NCBI GenBank assembly: GCA_947452995.1 | Contig: CANGEV010000003.1 | Coordinates: 62,001-126,000, forward strand | Direction of reading: 5' to 3' | Source: Chitinophagales bacterium | GTDB taxonomy: Bacteria; Bacteroidota; Bacteroidia; Chitinophagales; CAIODY01 | DNA: 64,000 nucleotides | Part shown: piece by piece, positions 1 to 9,694 of the stretch | Layout of the letters: each line of letters starts with the position of its first letter | Numbering within the stretch: the first letter of the stretch is position 1 | Notes under the pieces: generated by a model | The model's input: the letters and a program-made list of their open reading frames with translations, nothing else | What the model was told of the DNA's origin: nothing | The model's database searches: none | Translations under genes and position numbers: made by a program

Positions 1-2
1 CA

Positions 3-854
3 GAGAATATAACGGACGAATTTATGTTAGGGCATTACCATGAATCGCATTTCGCTCCGATAGAAGCAGGCGACGCGGTTATATGCTTTAATTTCAGAAC
101 AGACCGTTGTAGAGAAATTACGCAATGTCTAACGCAAGAAGCGTTTCCAGCATTTGAGATGCAGCCTATCAAAGATTTACATTATGTGACAATGACGCGT
201 TATGACGACAACTTCAAGAATGTAGGCGTTTTATTCGACAAGGATAATTTACGTTTACCATTAGGGGAAGTACTTTCTAATGCAGGGAAAACACAGATAC
301 GAATTGCGGAAACGGAGAAATACCCGCATGTCACTTTCTTTTTTAATGGCGGAAGAGAAAATGTATTTGAAGGCGAAAAAAGAATTTTAATCCCTTCACC
401 AAAAGTAGCCACCTATGATTTACAGCCGGAAATGAGTGCTCCGCAAATTACTGAAGCTATCCTTCCAGAAATTGAAAAAGGTGAAGTGGATTTCATTTGT
501 TTAAATTTCGCAAACACCGATATGGTAGGTCATACAGGGGTATTCACCGCTGCGATGAAAGCTGCCTCAACCGTAGACAACTGTGTGCGACAAATTGTTG
601 AATTAGCAGTACGCAAAGGTTATAGCATATTCTTAACTGCAGATCACGGCAATGCTGATTTTATGGTAAACCCAGATGGAAGTCCGAATACAGCCCATTC
701 CATGAATCCTGTTCCACTATTCTTCATCGATCCGCAGGCGAACGATTATGATTTACACAGTGGAAAATTAGCCGACCTTGCTCCAACCATTTTGCAATGG
801 ATGGGCTTAACGGTTCCTAAGGAAATGGATGGAAAAAACTTGCTAAAACATTAA
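3..854 (+). CDS. gpmI: 2,3-bisphosphoglycerate-independent phosphoglycerate mutase, 3' part
   Basis: C-terminal part of the Mn-dependent glycolytic enzyme that interconverts 3- and 2-phosphoglycerate in the cytosol. The frame is open from the left window edge and begins with the ENITDEF stretch typical of the family, so the true start lies outside the window. Metal-site motifs of the alkaline-phosphatase fold are visible: FANTDMVGHTG near residues 160-170 and TADHGNADFM near 205-215 of the visible part. The C-terminus (PTILQWMGLTVPKEMDGKNLL) is complete. The last four bases overlap the end of the convergent BatA-like gene. Identification is firm; only the 5' part is missing. Confidence 0.95.
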   Translation, partial: ENITDEFMLGHYHESHFAPIEAGDAVICFNFRTDRCREITQCLTQEAFPAFEMQPIKDLHYVTMTRYDDNFKNVGVLFDKDNLRLPLGEVLSNAGKTQIRIAETEKYPHVTFFFNGGRENVFEGEKRILIPSPKVATYDLQPEMSAPQITEAILPEIEKGEVDFICLNFANTDMVGHTGVFTAAMKAASTVDNCVRQIVELAVRKGYSIFLTADHGNADFMVNPDGSPNTAHSMNPVPLFFIDPQANDYDLHSGKLADLAPTILQWMGLTVPKEMDGKNLLKH

Positions 855-2866
855 CGCCAAAAGCGCAAAAGAGCTACTTCAGCTAATACAAAAAGTAAGG
901 CAAGGATAATGAGCCACTGCCAATAGTGTATCCCTTCTTGCATTTGATTGACTACCACGCCTGCGTTAGCTGCGTCAGCTTCGATAATTGATGCGTGTAG
1001 CAATTTTGCCCAACTTTCTACATTAGTATATTCTACCGGGGCAGATTCATTTCGACTATAGTTGAACGCCAATTCATATGCCTTCGACTGATCCCCTAAG
1101 GTATAACAGCCCGGCTTATTCAATTGGTTATGAAGAGTGATAAATAGACTTTGTCCAACAATTCGTTGTTCAGGTATGACATCAATATTGGCTGATTTTA
1201 AATGATATGCTTCTTCCGCATTCTTCGAATTGTAAGGCAACTCTATCGGACGTGATGATCCTAAGTCATACGCCAAAGGCTTTCGATCGGAAGATGCCAA
1301 CATCATTTTAGCCATCATAGGTGCAAAAAGTGCTTTTCTTGAAAAATTCGTCGATTCGTTAGCTAGTGAAAAGCCAAAAACAAAGACTTCAACACTACCC
1401 TTCTGCGCCGCTATTAATAATGGCGTTTCCTCTTTGGAATTTAAAAGTACATCTCCATTCACGCCTGACTGTATGGTGGCAGAAAGTGAATATGCGCTAG
1501 TAACGGAAGGCATCTCCATAGACTCATCGATCTTGCGGAACATATCCTTAAAAAAGGGATTTTGCGCATTTATAGGAGATAACACAACAGGACTGTATTT
1601 TTTACCCAATCCAATACCATAGGCTTGAAGAAAAGAATTCAGGTCTTCCGCATTCTTATCAGCAGGAAAAAGTACTAGACTTAGGCTTTGACCATTGATT
1701 CGCTTTTCAATCGTGGCAAGAATTCCTCCATTGATGTTTGAAACGTCTTGAAGAATCAACACATCCGCCTGTTCCATTTGATTATAATTGATATGATTAT
1801 AATCGCTAAAAAAGAAATCCGCATTTTTAAAACCTGCTGCCAATGCACTAAAACAAGTACTATTCGTATTACTAGACAAGCAATACACATTGAAGCTAGA
1901 CTTTACCTCTAATGTAAAATAGTAATCGTTATCGAAGTTGATGGGCTCATCATTGATATGTAATACGCCTGTTGTATAACCTGACTGATGGACAGCAATT
2001 GGAATGGTATCGATTTGAATAGCCTTGGGTGCTATATTTACCGAACCAACATATTTCTGTTCTTTGTTAAGTGTTAGGCTTAAACGCACATTTTCAGCCG
2101 CATCCTCTCCATAATTATGTAAGCGCACCAATAATTTACTGGCCTGATCTTGCATTTGAATCGGTTGTTCTAGCCAACAGCTATCGATAGCAATATTCGC
2201 TTTTGAATTTGCGAAGAAAGGAATGGCAATGGCATGAATCGTAGAATCATTTACAAAAGAAGAAAAATTACGTTCCCCTTCTTGAAAGTCGGACAGATAA
2301 TAGCAATACGCGTTATCCGACTTATTCAACTCGATAATATCTTTTTGTTTTTCCAATATGCTATTCCACTTCGGTGAAGCGGGCACAATGGCAAGTTCTT
2401 CAACATATTGAATCGCTTGCTTTTTTGTCAGTAAACGTTGTTCATGACCATAGCAAGATGCACTTAAAACCTGAATTTGTGCAGCCTCTTTTTGTGCCTT
2501 AATGATTTCAATTGCTTTACGCCGGGCTAATTCAAAATTAGCCACCCCATTATTAGTATTGCGCATGCTAAAGGAATTATCCAAATAGATGCTTATGAGT
2601 GATGGGCTTTTTGCAGCTTGGTTAGTAAAGGGGATAAAGGGTTGCGCGAAGGCCAGTACCAAAGATGCGATCATCAACATACGGGCAAGTAGAACAAGCC
2701 AATGTTTTATTTTATTTCTTTGGTCACTTTCTTGTTGTAGTTCTTGTAGAAATCGGAAGTTAGAAAACTGCAAAACCTTATAGCGACGAAAGTTGAAGAG
2801 ATGAATCACAACAGGAATCGCCATCAAAGAAAGAAACCACAAATATCCAGGATGCAAAAAATGCAT
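851..2866 (-). CDS. BatA-type membrane protein with VWA-like domain
   Basis: A 671-residue inner-membrane protein. The N-terminus has the arrangement of BatA N-terminal domains: a membrane helix at about 7-24, the conserved HLFNFRRYKVLQFSNFRFL segment, and a second helix at about 57-77. A von Willebrand A-like domain follows with a MIDAS-like DNSFS (DxSxS) at 96-100. A final helix (about 648-667) lies at the extreme C-terminus, so most of the chain is periplasmic. It follows the MoxR ATPase gene by 12 bases, and MoxR/VWA pairs act as metal- or chaperone-type assembly modules. The exact substrate is unknown. The ATG start is not preceded by a purine-rich ribosome site, which is normal here. 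Confidence 0.85.
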   Translation of the reverse strand: MHFLHPGYLWFLSLMAIPVVIHLFNFRRYKVLQFSNFRFLQELQQESDQRNKIKHWLVLLARMLMIASLVLAFAQPFIPFTNQAAKSPSLISIYLDNSFSMRNTNNGVANFELARRKAIEIIKAQKEAAQIQVLSASCYGHEQRLLTKKQAIQYVEELAIVPASPKWNSILEKQKDIIELNKSDNAYCYYLSDFQEGERNFSSFVNDSTIHAIAIPFFANSKANIAIDSCWLEQPIQMQDQASKLLVRLHNYGEDAAENVRLSLTLNKEQKYVGSVNIAPKAIQIDTIPIAVHQSGYTTGVLHINDEPINFDNDYYFTLEVKSSFNVYCLSSNTNSTCFSALAAGFKNADFFFSDYNHINYNQMEQADVLILQDVSNINGGILATIEKRINGQSLSLVLFPADKNAEDLNSFLQAYGIGLGKKYSPVVLSPINAQNPFFKDMFRKIDESMEMPSVTSAYSLSATIQSGVNGDVLLNSKEETPLLIAAQKGSVEVFVFGFSLANESTNFSRKALFAPMMAKMMLASSDRKPLAYDLGSSRPIELPYNSKNAEEAYHLKSANIDVIPEQRIVGQSLFITLHNQLNKPGCYTLGDQSKAYELAFNYSRNESAPVEYTNVESWAKLLHASIIEADAANAGVVVNQMQEGIHYWQWLIILALLFVLAEVALLRFWR

Positions 2867-2878
2867 ATATGGGACGGT

Positions 2879-3838
2879 TTAGTATAAAGAGGTGAGAATG
2901 CTACTTAAGCTGACACCCTCTGCCTCTGCTTTATAATTCGCAACAACACGATGACGAAGCACGGCTTCCGCAATGGCACGCACATCCTCTTGATCAGGCG
3001 CAAATTTACCTTGCATGGCTGCATGACATTTAGCACCTAAGACCAAATATTGTGAGGCACGTGGACCGGCACCCCAAGCGATATATTTTCGCACCAGCTC
3101 ATTGGCTAACTCTGAATTTGGTCGTGTTGAGGCACTTAATTTAACCGCATATTCAAGTACATTATCCGCGATGGGCATACGACGAATGAGCTGTTGAAAG
3201 AATTGAATTTGTTCGGCGGAGACGATTTTCTTCAACTGAACTTGTTGAGCATTGGTGGTATTTTTAACGACCTCCACTTCTTCTTTAAAGCTAGGATAAT
3301 CGAGGGTCAATTGAAACATAAATCGGTCCAATTGAGCTTCTGGTAAAGGATAGGTTCCTTCTTGTTCAATTGGATTTTGGGTTGCCAAAACAAAGAATGG
3401 GGAAGGCAAAGCGTGCATTTGACCGCCAACCGTTACATATCGCTCCTGCATAGCTTCTAACAAAGCAGACTGTGTTTTCGGAGGTGTCCGATTTATCTCG
3501 TCGGCTAGTAATATATTGGCGAAGAGTGGTCCTGGAATGAATTTAAACTGTCTTTGTTCGTTCAAAATTTCGGTGCCAGTAATATCTGACGGCATTAAAT
3601 CAGGCGTAAACTGAATGCGCTTGAAGGATAAATCAAGCACATCACTAATTGATTTTACCAAAAGTGTTTTGGCAAGACCCGGCACCCCAACTAATAAGGA
3701 GTGTCCATTACAAAATATCGCCATTAATACTTTATCAACGGCCTCTTGTTGTCCAACAATTGCTTTTCCAATTTCGGAGCGTAATTGTTTAACCGCTTCA
3801 TTAAAAGCCTTTACAGCTTCAACATCATTTGAATACAT
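2879..3838 (-). CDS. MoxR-family AAA+ ATPase
   Basis: A 319-residue AAA+ ATPase of the MoxR family, cytosolic, which uses ATP hydrolysis to remodel or activate partner proteins, usually VWA proteins. Walker A (GVPGLAKT, residues 51-58) and Walker B (ILLADEINR, about 109-117) are intact, and the sensor-1 region reads FVLATQNPIEQEGTYPLPEAQLDRF. The start was placed at the ATG at 3838. An upstream non-ATG start would add 28 residues that overlap the preceding gene and resemble no family member. It lies 4 bases after the SurA-like gene and 12 before the BatA-like gene, so the three are probably one operon. Confidence 0.93.
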   Translation of the reverse strand: MYSNDVEAVKAFNEAVKQLRSEIGKAIVGQQEAVDKVLMAIFCNGHSLLVGVPGLAKTLLVKSISDVLDLSFKRIQFTPDLMPSDITGTEILNEQRQFKFIPGPLFANILLADEINRTPPKTQSALLEAMQERYVTVGGQMHALPSPFFVLATQNPIEQEGTYPLPEAQLDRFMFQLTLDYPSFKEEVEVVKNTTNAQQVQLKKIVSAEQIQFFQQLIRRMPIADNVLEYAVKLSASTRPNSELANELVRKYIAWGAGPRASQYLVLGAKCHAAMQGKFAPDQEDVRAIAEAVLRHRVVANYKAEAEGVSLSSILTSLY

Positions 3839-3842
3839 AGTA

Positions 3843-5201
3843 TCAATCTTGTTTTTGTAAGAAATCAGCTGCTGCAGGGCAGTTTTGATAAGCAGGATCA
3901 ATTTGAATATAATTCTTAGCAACTGTCTTGTGAATCCAGTTTTTTAGAATATGGTCTTGTTTATCCTGTTGCGTTAACTCTTGCAATTTAGCATAATCCG
4001 TTGCAACAGACAATTGATGGGGGGACGTACGATTGCGTAGGTACAAAATACGCACTGCGTCTTTACCATCTTTAGTTTTACAATAATGCGCTTGACTGAA
4101 ACGTCCTACCGACATGGTATCAATATAAAAGAAAACGTCTGGAGCGATATTCGCAACATCCAACAGGGTGGTGCCATTAGCAGCATCCATCATCATGCCG
4201 CCACTCAATTTTGACGCTTCGTCTGAAGTATAACGGCTCACGGCAATGCTGAATTCTATCGAATCATGAATCAACCAGCGATACACAGAATCCAAACGCG
4301 ACTTCGCATATTCTAAATCTGCTGCGCGTGATTTCGGAATGATTAATATATGCTTGGCCTTGGCCTTTTCACCTTGACGACTAATCATTTTAATGATGTG
4401 ATAGCCATATTGCGTTTCTACGATATTACTTACTTGACCATCTTTCAACTTAAACAGGGCTGCTTCAAACTCCGGCACCATATCACCACGTGAAACAACG
4501 CCTAGGTCGCCGCCACGGGATCCGGAACCTGGATCTTCTGAATACAATTTAGCTTGATTCTCGAACGAAAGACCGTAATCCACAATACGTTTTTTTATAT
4601 CCAACAGTTTTTGTTTGGCATCTTCTTTACTTTCATTAGAAACCTTTGGTGTAAGAATAATTTCACCTATTTCCAACTGAGCAGAAATTAAAGGCAAAGA
4701 ATCTTTAGGTATTTTCTCAAAAAACTGACGTACCTCCATTGGAGACACCTTTACTTCTCCTACTACTTTTTGTTGCATGCGTTGTGATTGCAATTGATCA
4801 GTAATAGCCTCTCTGAATTCTTCTTTTAATTTCACAATTGGCTTGTGATAATACTCTTCCAAACGCTCACGAGACCCAATCTGCTGAATAAAATAGCTCA
4901 TACGGCGATCCAATTCTGACTCTACTTCTTCCGGGGTAACCATTACCGAATCTTTATTAGCTTGTGCTACCAACAATTTCTGCATCAACATTTGACCAAA
5001 CAACAAGCATTCTGCATTTGCAGGAATGGTTCCGCCTTGTGCCTTTATTTGGGCCATTTGAACTTGCAAGTCAGATTGAAGAATAATTTTATTATCAACC
5101 ACCGCTATAACTTTATCCAAGGCAAGCGAATCTTTCGCTTGTCCGAAAGCAAGAGAACGAGTAAATAAGAAAATCGATAAAAACAAAATGGTATAACGCA
5201 T
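3843..5201 (-). CDS. SurA-like periplasmic peptidyl-prolyl isomerase
   Basis: A 452-residue exported chaperone/isomerase. A signal peptide ends around FTRSLAFGQA. It is followed by a SurA N-terminal chaperone region (DKVIAVVDNKIILQSDLQVQM), a clear parvulin domain at about residues 170-275 (GEIILTPKV...GGDLGVVSRGDMVPEFEAALFKL...GYHIIKMISR), and a second, more diverged parvulin domain beginning KAKHILIIPK. The role would be escorting outer-membrane barrel proteins, which suits a genome rich in barrels and T9SS components. The ATG at 5201 is preferred over a TTG three codons upstream because it starts directly at the basic and hydrophobic signal segment MRYTILFL. Confidence 0.9.
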   Translation of the reverse strand: MRYTILFLSIFLFTRSLAFGQAKDSLALDKVIAVVDNKIILQSDLQVQMAQIKAQGGTIPANAECLLFGQMLMQKLLVAQANKDSVMVTPEEVESELDRRMSYFIQQIGSRERLEEYYHKPIVKLKEEFREAITDQLQSQRMQQKVVGEVKVSPMEVRQFFEKIPKDSLPLISAQLEIGEIILTPKVSNESKEDAKQKLLDIKKRIVDYGLSFENQAKLYSEDPGSGSRGGDLGVVSRGDMVPEFEAALFKLKDGQVSNIVETQYGYHIIKMISRQGEKAKAKHILIIPKSRAADLEYAKSRLDSVYRWLIHDSIEFSIAVSRYTSDEASKLSGGMMMDAANGTTLLDVANIAPDVFFYIDTMSVGRFSQAHYCKTKDGKDAVRILYLRNRTSPHQLSVATDYAKLQELTQQDKQDHILKNWIHKTVAKNYIQIDPAYQNCPAAADFLQKQD

Positions 5202-5219
5202 AATAGACAAATGTACAAT

Positions 5220-8200
5220 TTAGAAATTAATACTTCGAGTGATCTCAAAAACATCTAATGATTTCAAATCAAGCGAGAAACTGATTCGATGTAAAAGATT
5301 CTTTGGCAAATTGTTTGCTGAGTATTGCTGATTGTAATAATTTTCAAAATCAGGTGAAATCCAAATTGGTAGATAAATTTGAATAAATGTTCCAGCACGC
5401 AAAGCCAAGCCAACCTCGTACTGCATATTATGGATCAATTTATACTTCGAGTCGAAATACCCAATGGTACCGTATACTTGTAGCGGCGCTTTAACTGGCA
5501 AGTCGTATGCTAAACGCAGGGTTGACATCCATGTATTTGAAATTCCTACTTGATTCATCAAAAGAGGTGTTGCTGCGGTAAAGCCCCCTTCTTGTAAAAA
5601 TACTTGATGCGACCAGAAGCCTGTCTGGGCAGTTCGCGCAATAAAGTATTGATCATAGCGATAATCTTGTGAACCATTAAAATTGCTAAGCTGTAAAGTA
5701 GCTCCTTTAGTCACATAACCAGCGAAGACACGATAACTCAAACTTCGTTTGTGAAAAGCAGTCTGTATACGACTTGAGCCAATTCTATTGGTACTGGTGC
5801 TTAATAAGAATTTACCTTCAAGGCTTGCCCAAGATTTGGAGGTATTGCCGATAATTTCTTGACGGAAATAAATATTCCATGGATGAAAAACATGCGGATT
5901 TTCTAATTGATAGGTTAATGCAAAAATCGGAGAAGGTTTCCAAACAGCCGACTCTAATTTACTTTCAGAGCCATAGCCAAGCAAAGTGGCAGATAACTCA
6001 TAACGTTCGCTGATTTTATTACGAGGATTCGGATTTTTAGGAATGACAACTACAGAAGGACGGATCAAGGTGTATTGACGTAGACTTGCACTTTCTGTAA
6101 ATCTTTTAATGAATAGAATTGGACGGATACCTTCTAGGACATTATTAGGAGCCATAGGTATGCTATATGAAACACGATACAAACCTCCTATTTGTTTACT
6201 ACGTGTTCCATAAACTGGTGCACATTCAAATTCAAACTTTTTATTCGGGAAGGCATGATTATATACGCCAAGCCCTATCTGCCAACCATCATACGCATTA
6301 TAAAGAACGACTGGGGTTAAGTAAACAGCTTTAACCAATGGATTTTCGATTCCCAAGAGCGGACGAGCAGCAATGGACGGAGTACGGTGTAACAGCTTGT
6401 TAAAATACCAGCAATTGTTTTGGCGATTTATTTCTGGAATGGTATAGTTGGCGTCTATCTGCAAACGATCATAATTACCATATGGGAACAAAACATCCAT
6501 TCTGCCCAGAAAACCTCCATAAGGAATACTCCGTACGATAGAGTCCTTTTGAATTGCTTCAATGGTATATGGCGTTCTTACTCTTGGATTTTTATTATCC
6601 ACCCATACTTTATAATATGCTGAAGTGCCAATATGCACCGTATCTTGAAGAACTTTGTGAATGTTCATATCAATCTTTTCTGTGCTCGGAATTAGTTGAT
6701 CGAAGAACCAGGTTAAATTTGGATTATTTCTAAGAAAAACTTCGCGAATATCCGCTGGTTGCGGGTGTTTGAGGCTCCATTCATCGAAATATTGTTGCAT
6801 GATATGATCAAAGGAGTCTTGCCCTATAGTAGCGGCTAAGTAATTGAATAAAAGCGGCGTTTTTGCATAAACATCAGAAAAGTAATTTAACGTGCTGAAC
6901 ACTTCAGAACGGGCTCCGGTAGCTTGATCACGATTTAAACGAGCATTATATAAATAAGCAAGATAGTTCATGGTATTACCATTAAAACTAGCACTCGACA
7001 AATTGAAGCCATTTTTAAACTGTACCGCTAACATCTTAAAAAAGCCTTTTTTAGCATTTTGTGGCACTTGATGCTTTAACTCCGTATATCGTTTTTCATA
7101 ATAAGAGTTAATACCTTCATCCATCCAAGGAAACACGCGTTCGTTGGAACCTAACATACCTTGAAACCAGTTGTGCCCCACTTCGTGAACTATTACTGTT
7201 TCCAATTCGCTTTCAGAACTTACTCCACCAATAACAGTAATCATAGGATATTCCATGCCACCTCCTGCCTTCAAGGCCCCCTCCACTGCTGTTACTGAAT
7301 TATACTTATAATCGCCTACCCATGCACTATAATAACGAATGGCGTCATTAATCACATGGGTTTGATCTTTCCATAATTTCGCTTGCTTATTCGTAAAATA
7401 TAGCCACGTTTCTACTATACGACCAGAATTAGGCAAAAGCACTTCACCACGCAGGACATTATAACGTTTATCAGCAAACCATGCAAAGTCGCTTACATTT
7501 TCAGCATGATAATGCAAGGTTTTGAACTCAGGGGAACTAAATGGGAAATGCAGGTCTTTATCATATGCATCGATGGTACGGTTAGAATCCGCAAGATGAT
7601 GTAAAAATTTTATCTCGCTACTATCTAACAAATCTCCAGTGGCGCCGACAATATAATTTTTGGGGAGGCTTATTTGAACATTATAAGTTGCAAACTCTGC
7701 ATAGAACTCCCCTTGATCCAAGTAAGGAATTGCATGCCATCCATTACGATCATAAACCGCGGGCTTGGGGTACCATTGCGTCACTTGATATTGCTGTGCA
7801 TCATGTCCGATACGAGAAAAGCAATATGGCATTTGCACGACGAATGGCGTGCTTAAATGTATCGTTTCACCTGGCAGAATTGGCTTCGGCAGCCCAACAT
7901 AAGCGATATCAATATTTTCTTGATCTAAGGTATACCCTACTGCAACATTATTAATAATAAAATGCATGGAATCAATCCAGCCACGAAGGGAATCCTTAGC
8001 TAAATAATAATCTGTTTTCGCGTCCTCCAGCTGCTGTTTAGCAAAAGCGCTAGAATTATCTTTAAATGCATTCGCCCAAAGATGCATCGGAAACATAAAA
8101 AGTGTATCGGACGACTGATTGGTATACTCCAGCTCCATTTTACCATGGAGGCGATGTTTAGTATCATCCAATCGTACATCGATATCGTACTTGAGCGTTT

Positions 8201-8291
8201 GTTGAAAATATGGTTTAGTTTTTGCTTGTGAAAAACAGGCAAACGAAGTACCTAAAATGATGGCTAGCAGGAAGAAGGTTCTTTTTCTCAT
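5220..8291 (-). CDS. M1-family (gluzincin) metallopeptidase, large form
   Basis: A 1023-residue exported zinc peptidase of family M1. A signal peptide (about residues 1-22) precedes the N-terminal beta domain. The substrate-binding motif is GGMEYP (344-349), the zinc site is HEVGHNW (H369, E370, H373), and the third ligand is E392 in WMDEGINSYYEKRY. The last 350 residues or so are beta-rich with many aromatic residues, resembling an outer-membrane or surface beta domain, and end in a terminal phenylalanine (SINF), which is the outer-membrane barrel signature. It therefore may be anchored in the outer membrane rather than free in the periplasm. It starts 10 bases upstream of the SurA-like gene and may be cotranscribed with it. 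Confidence 0.9.
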   Translation of the reverse strand: MRKRTFFLLAIILGTSFACFSQAKTKPYFQQTLKYDIDVRLDDTKHRLHGKMELEYTNQSSDTLFMFPMHLWANAFKDNSSAFAKQQLEDAKTDYYLAKDSLRGWIDSMHFIINNVAVGYTLDQENIDIAYVGLPKPILPGETIHLSTPFVVQMPYCFSRIGHDAQQYQVTQWYPKPAVYDRNGWHAIPYLDQGEFYAEFATYNVQISLPKNYIVGATGDLLDSSEIKFLHHLADSNRTIDAYDKDLHFPFSSPEFKTLHYHAENVSDFAWFADKRYNVLRGEVLLPNSGRIVETWLYFTNKQAKLWKDQTHVINDAIRYYSAWVGDYKYNSVTAVEGALKAGGGMEYPMITVIGGVSSESELETVIVHEVGHNWFQGMLGSNERVFPWMDEGINSYYEKRYTELKHQVPQNAKKGFFKMLAVQFKNGFNLSSASFNGNTMNYLAYLYNARLNRDQATGARSEVFSTLNYFSDVYAKTPLLFNYLAATIGQDSFDHIMQQYFDEWSLKHPQPADIREVFLRNNPNLTWFFDQLIPSTEKIDMNIHKVLQDTVHIGTSAYYKVWVDNKNPRVRTPYTIEAIQKDSIVRSIPYGGFLGRMDVLFPYGNYDRLQIDANYTIPEINRQNNCWYFNKLLHRTPSIAARPLLGIENPLVKAVYLTPVVLYNAYDGWQIGLGVYNHAFPNKKFEFECAPVYGTRSKQIGGLYRVSYSIPMAPNNVLEGIRPILFIKRFTESASLRQYTLIRPSVVVIPKNPNPRNKISERYELSATLLGYGSESKLESAVWKPSPIFALTYQLENPHVFHPWNIYFRQEIIGNTSKSWASLEGKFLLSTSTNRIGSSRIQTAFHKRSLSYRVFAGYVTKGATLQLSNFNGSQDYRYDQYFIARTAQTGFWSHQVFLQEGGFTAATPLLMNQVGISNTWMSTLRLAYDLPVKAPLQVYGTIGYFDSKYKLIHNMQYEVGLALRAGTFIQIYLPIWISPDFENYYNQQYSANNLPKNLLHRISFSLDLKSLDVFEITRSINF

Positions 8292-8332
8292 AATAAAACG
8301 TGAGTGCTAAAATACAATTCTTGCTTGTTAAA

Positions 8333-8363
8333 TTGGTGTAAAACGAACAATTGCTTATCTTTT
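8333..8363 (+). promoter_or_regulatory. Possible promoter of the UMF1-type transporter
   Basis: TTGG (8333-8336) lies 19 bases before TATCTTTT (8356-8363), close to the Bacteroidota consensus TTTG-N19-TAnnTTTG but with the last base of the -7 box changed. The ATG at 8373 is 9 bases downstream. Confidence 0.3.
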
Positions 8364-8372
8364 CGAAATAAT

Positions 8373-9683
8373 ATGTCAACAATTCCTGTAAATAACAAAA
8401 GAATCATCAATGGCTGGGCCATGTATGACTGGGCGAATTCTGTATATGCATTAGTTATAGCCACTGCAATTTTCCCTCCTTATTACAATTATGTAACCTC
8501 TTCAAACGGTCATAAAGTAAGTATTTTCGGACATTGGTTAGACAACTCAGCGATTTACTTTTTCTCCATTTCTTTATCGTTTTTGATCGTAGCTTTCCTC
8601 TCCCCTATTTTATCTGCTTTGGCGGATAGTATTGGTAATAAAAAGCCATTTATGCAGTTCTTTTGCTGGCTAGGCTCTTTATCCTGCATGAGTATGTTTT
8701 TCTTCGACAAAAGCAATATTAGTTTAGGTATTGCTTTGATAATATTGGCAGGAATAGGCTTTAGTGGCAGTATTGTATTTTATAACGCCTACCTTCCTGA
8801 AATTGCAAGTGAGGATCAACAAGACAAAGTAAGTGCAAAAGGGTTTGGTATGGGGTATTTTGGAAGTTCACTTCTTTTAGTTTTTTGCTTATTACTGATT
8901 CTGCATCCAACCTGGTTTGGACTGCAGAAAAATCTATTTGGCTATGACTCCTTCCCTGTTCGTTTTTCCTTTTTACTTACAGGCTTATGGTGGCTTGGTT
9001 TTGCCCAGATAACATTTAGAAGATTACCTTCAACGCCGATTAATTACGAGCATGTTCACGCCGGGGTTATCAAATCAGGTTATGCAGCATTACATGATGT
9101 ACTCAAACAACTTCGTAATACACCTATTTTAAAGCGTTTTCTGATAGCCTTCTTCTTTTATTCAATGGGGGTTCAAACAGTAATGTATGTGGCCTCAACT
9201 TTCGGTAGCAAAGAGATCAAGCTTGCGCAAGATCAGCTAATCCTCACTATGTTAATCATTCAATACATTGGTGTTGGAGGGGCCTTCCTTTTTGCGTGGT
9301 TATCTAAAAAAATCGGCAACTTTAAATCTCTCACGCTAGCAGTGGTCCTATGGATTTTCATCTGTTTCGGTGCATACTTTGTTTATAGTGCAATCCCATT
9401 TTTAATACTAGGTGGCTGTGTCGGATTAGTAATGGGAGGTATACAAAGTTTATCACGAAGCACGTACAGTAAATTACTTCCTGAAACGGAAAATCACGCT
9501 TCCTTTTTCTCCTTTTTTGACGTGAGCGAAAAATTAGCTATAACCCTAGGCACCTTTTCCTTTGGATTTATAGATGAATGGACAGGCAGTATGCGAAACT
9601 CAATTGTAGTACTTATTGCGTATTTTGTCGTTGGAATTATAATTCTTGGAAACATCTTGTGGAAAGTACACAAGTCAAAATAA
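8373..9683 (+). CDS. UMF1/Atg22-like major facilitator transporter
   Basis: A 436-residue inner-membrane protein with about 12 hydrophobic helices. The N-terminal signature INGWAMYDWANSVYALVIATAIFPPYY is characteristic of the UMF1 (Atg22-like) branch of the major facilitator superfamily, as is the late GGIQSLSRSTYSKLLPE segment. Relatives include vacuolar effluxers, but substrates of the bacterial members are largely unknown. The ATG at 8373 was chosen because the preceding 23 in-frame codons (Cys/Asn-rich) lie in the promoter-like region and match nothing in the family. The PorG-like gene follows after 11 bases. Confidence 0.88.
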   Translation: MSTIPVNNKRIINGWAMYDWANSVYALVIATAIFPPYYNYVTSSNGHKVSIFGHWLDNSAIYFFSISLSFLIVAFLSPILSALADSIGNKKPFMQFFCWLGSLSCMSMFFFDKSNISLGIALIILAGIGFSGSIVFYNAYLPEIASEDQQDKVSAKGFGMGYFGSSLLLVFCLLLILHPTWFGLQKNLFGYDSFPVRFSFLLTGLWWLGFAQITFRRLPSTPINYEHVHAGVIKSGYAALHDVLKQLRNTPILKRFLIAFFFYSMGVQTVMYVASTFGSKEIKLAQDQLILTMLIIQYIGVGGAFLFAWLSKKIGNFKSLTLAVVLWIFICFGAYFVYSAIPFLILGGCVGLVMGGIQSLSRSTYSKLLPETENHASFFSFFDVSEKLAITLGTFSFGFIDEWTGSMRNSIVVLIAYFVVGIIILGNILWKVHKSK

Positions 9684-9694
9684 TTATATAGTAG

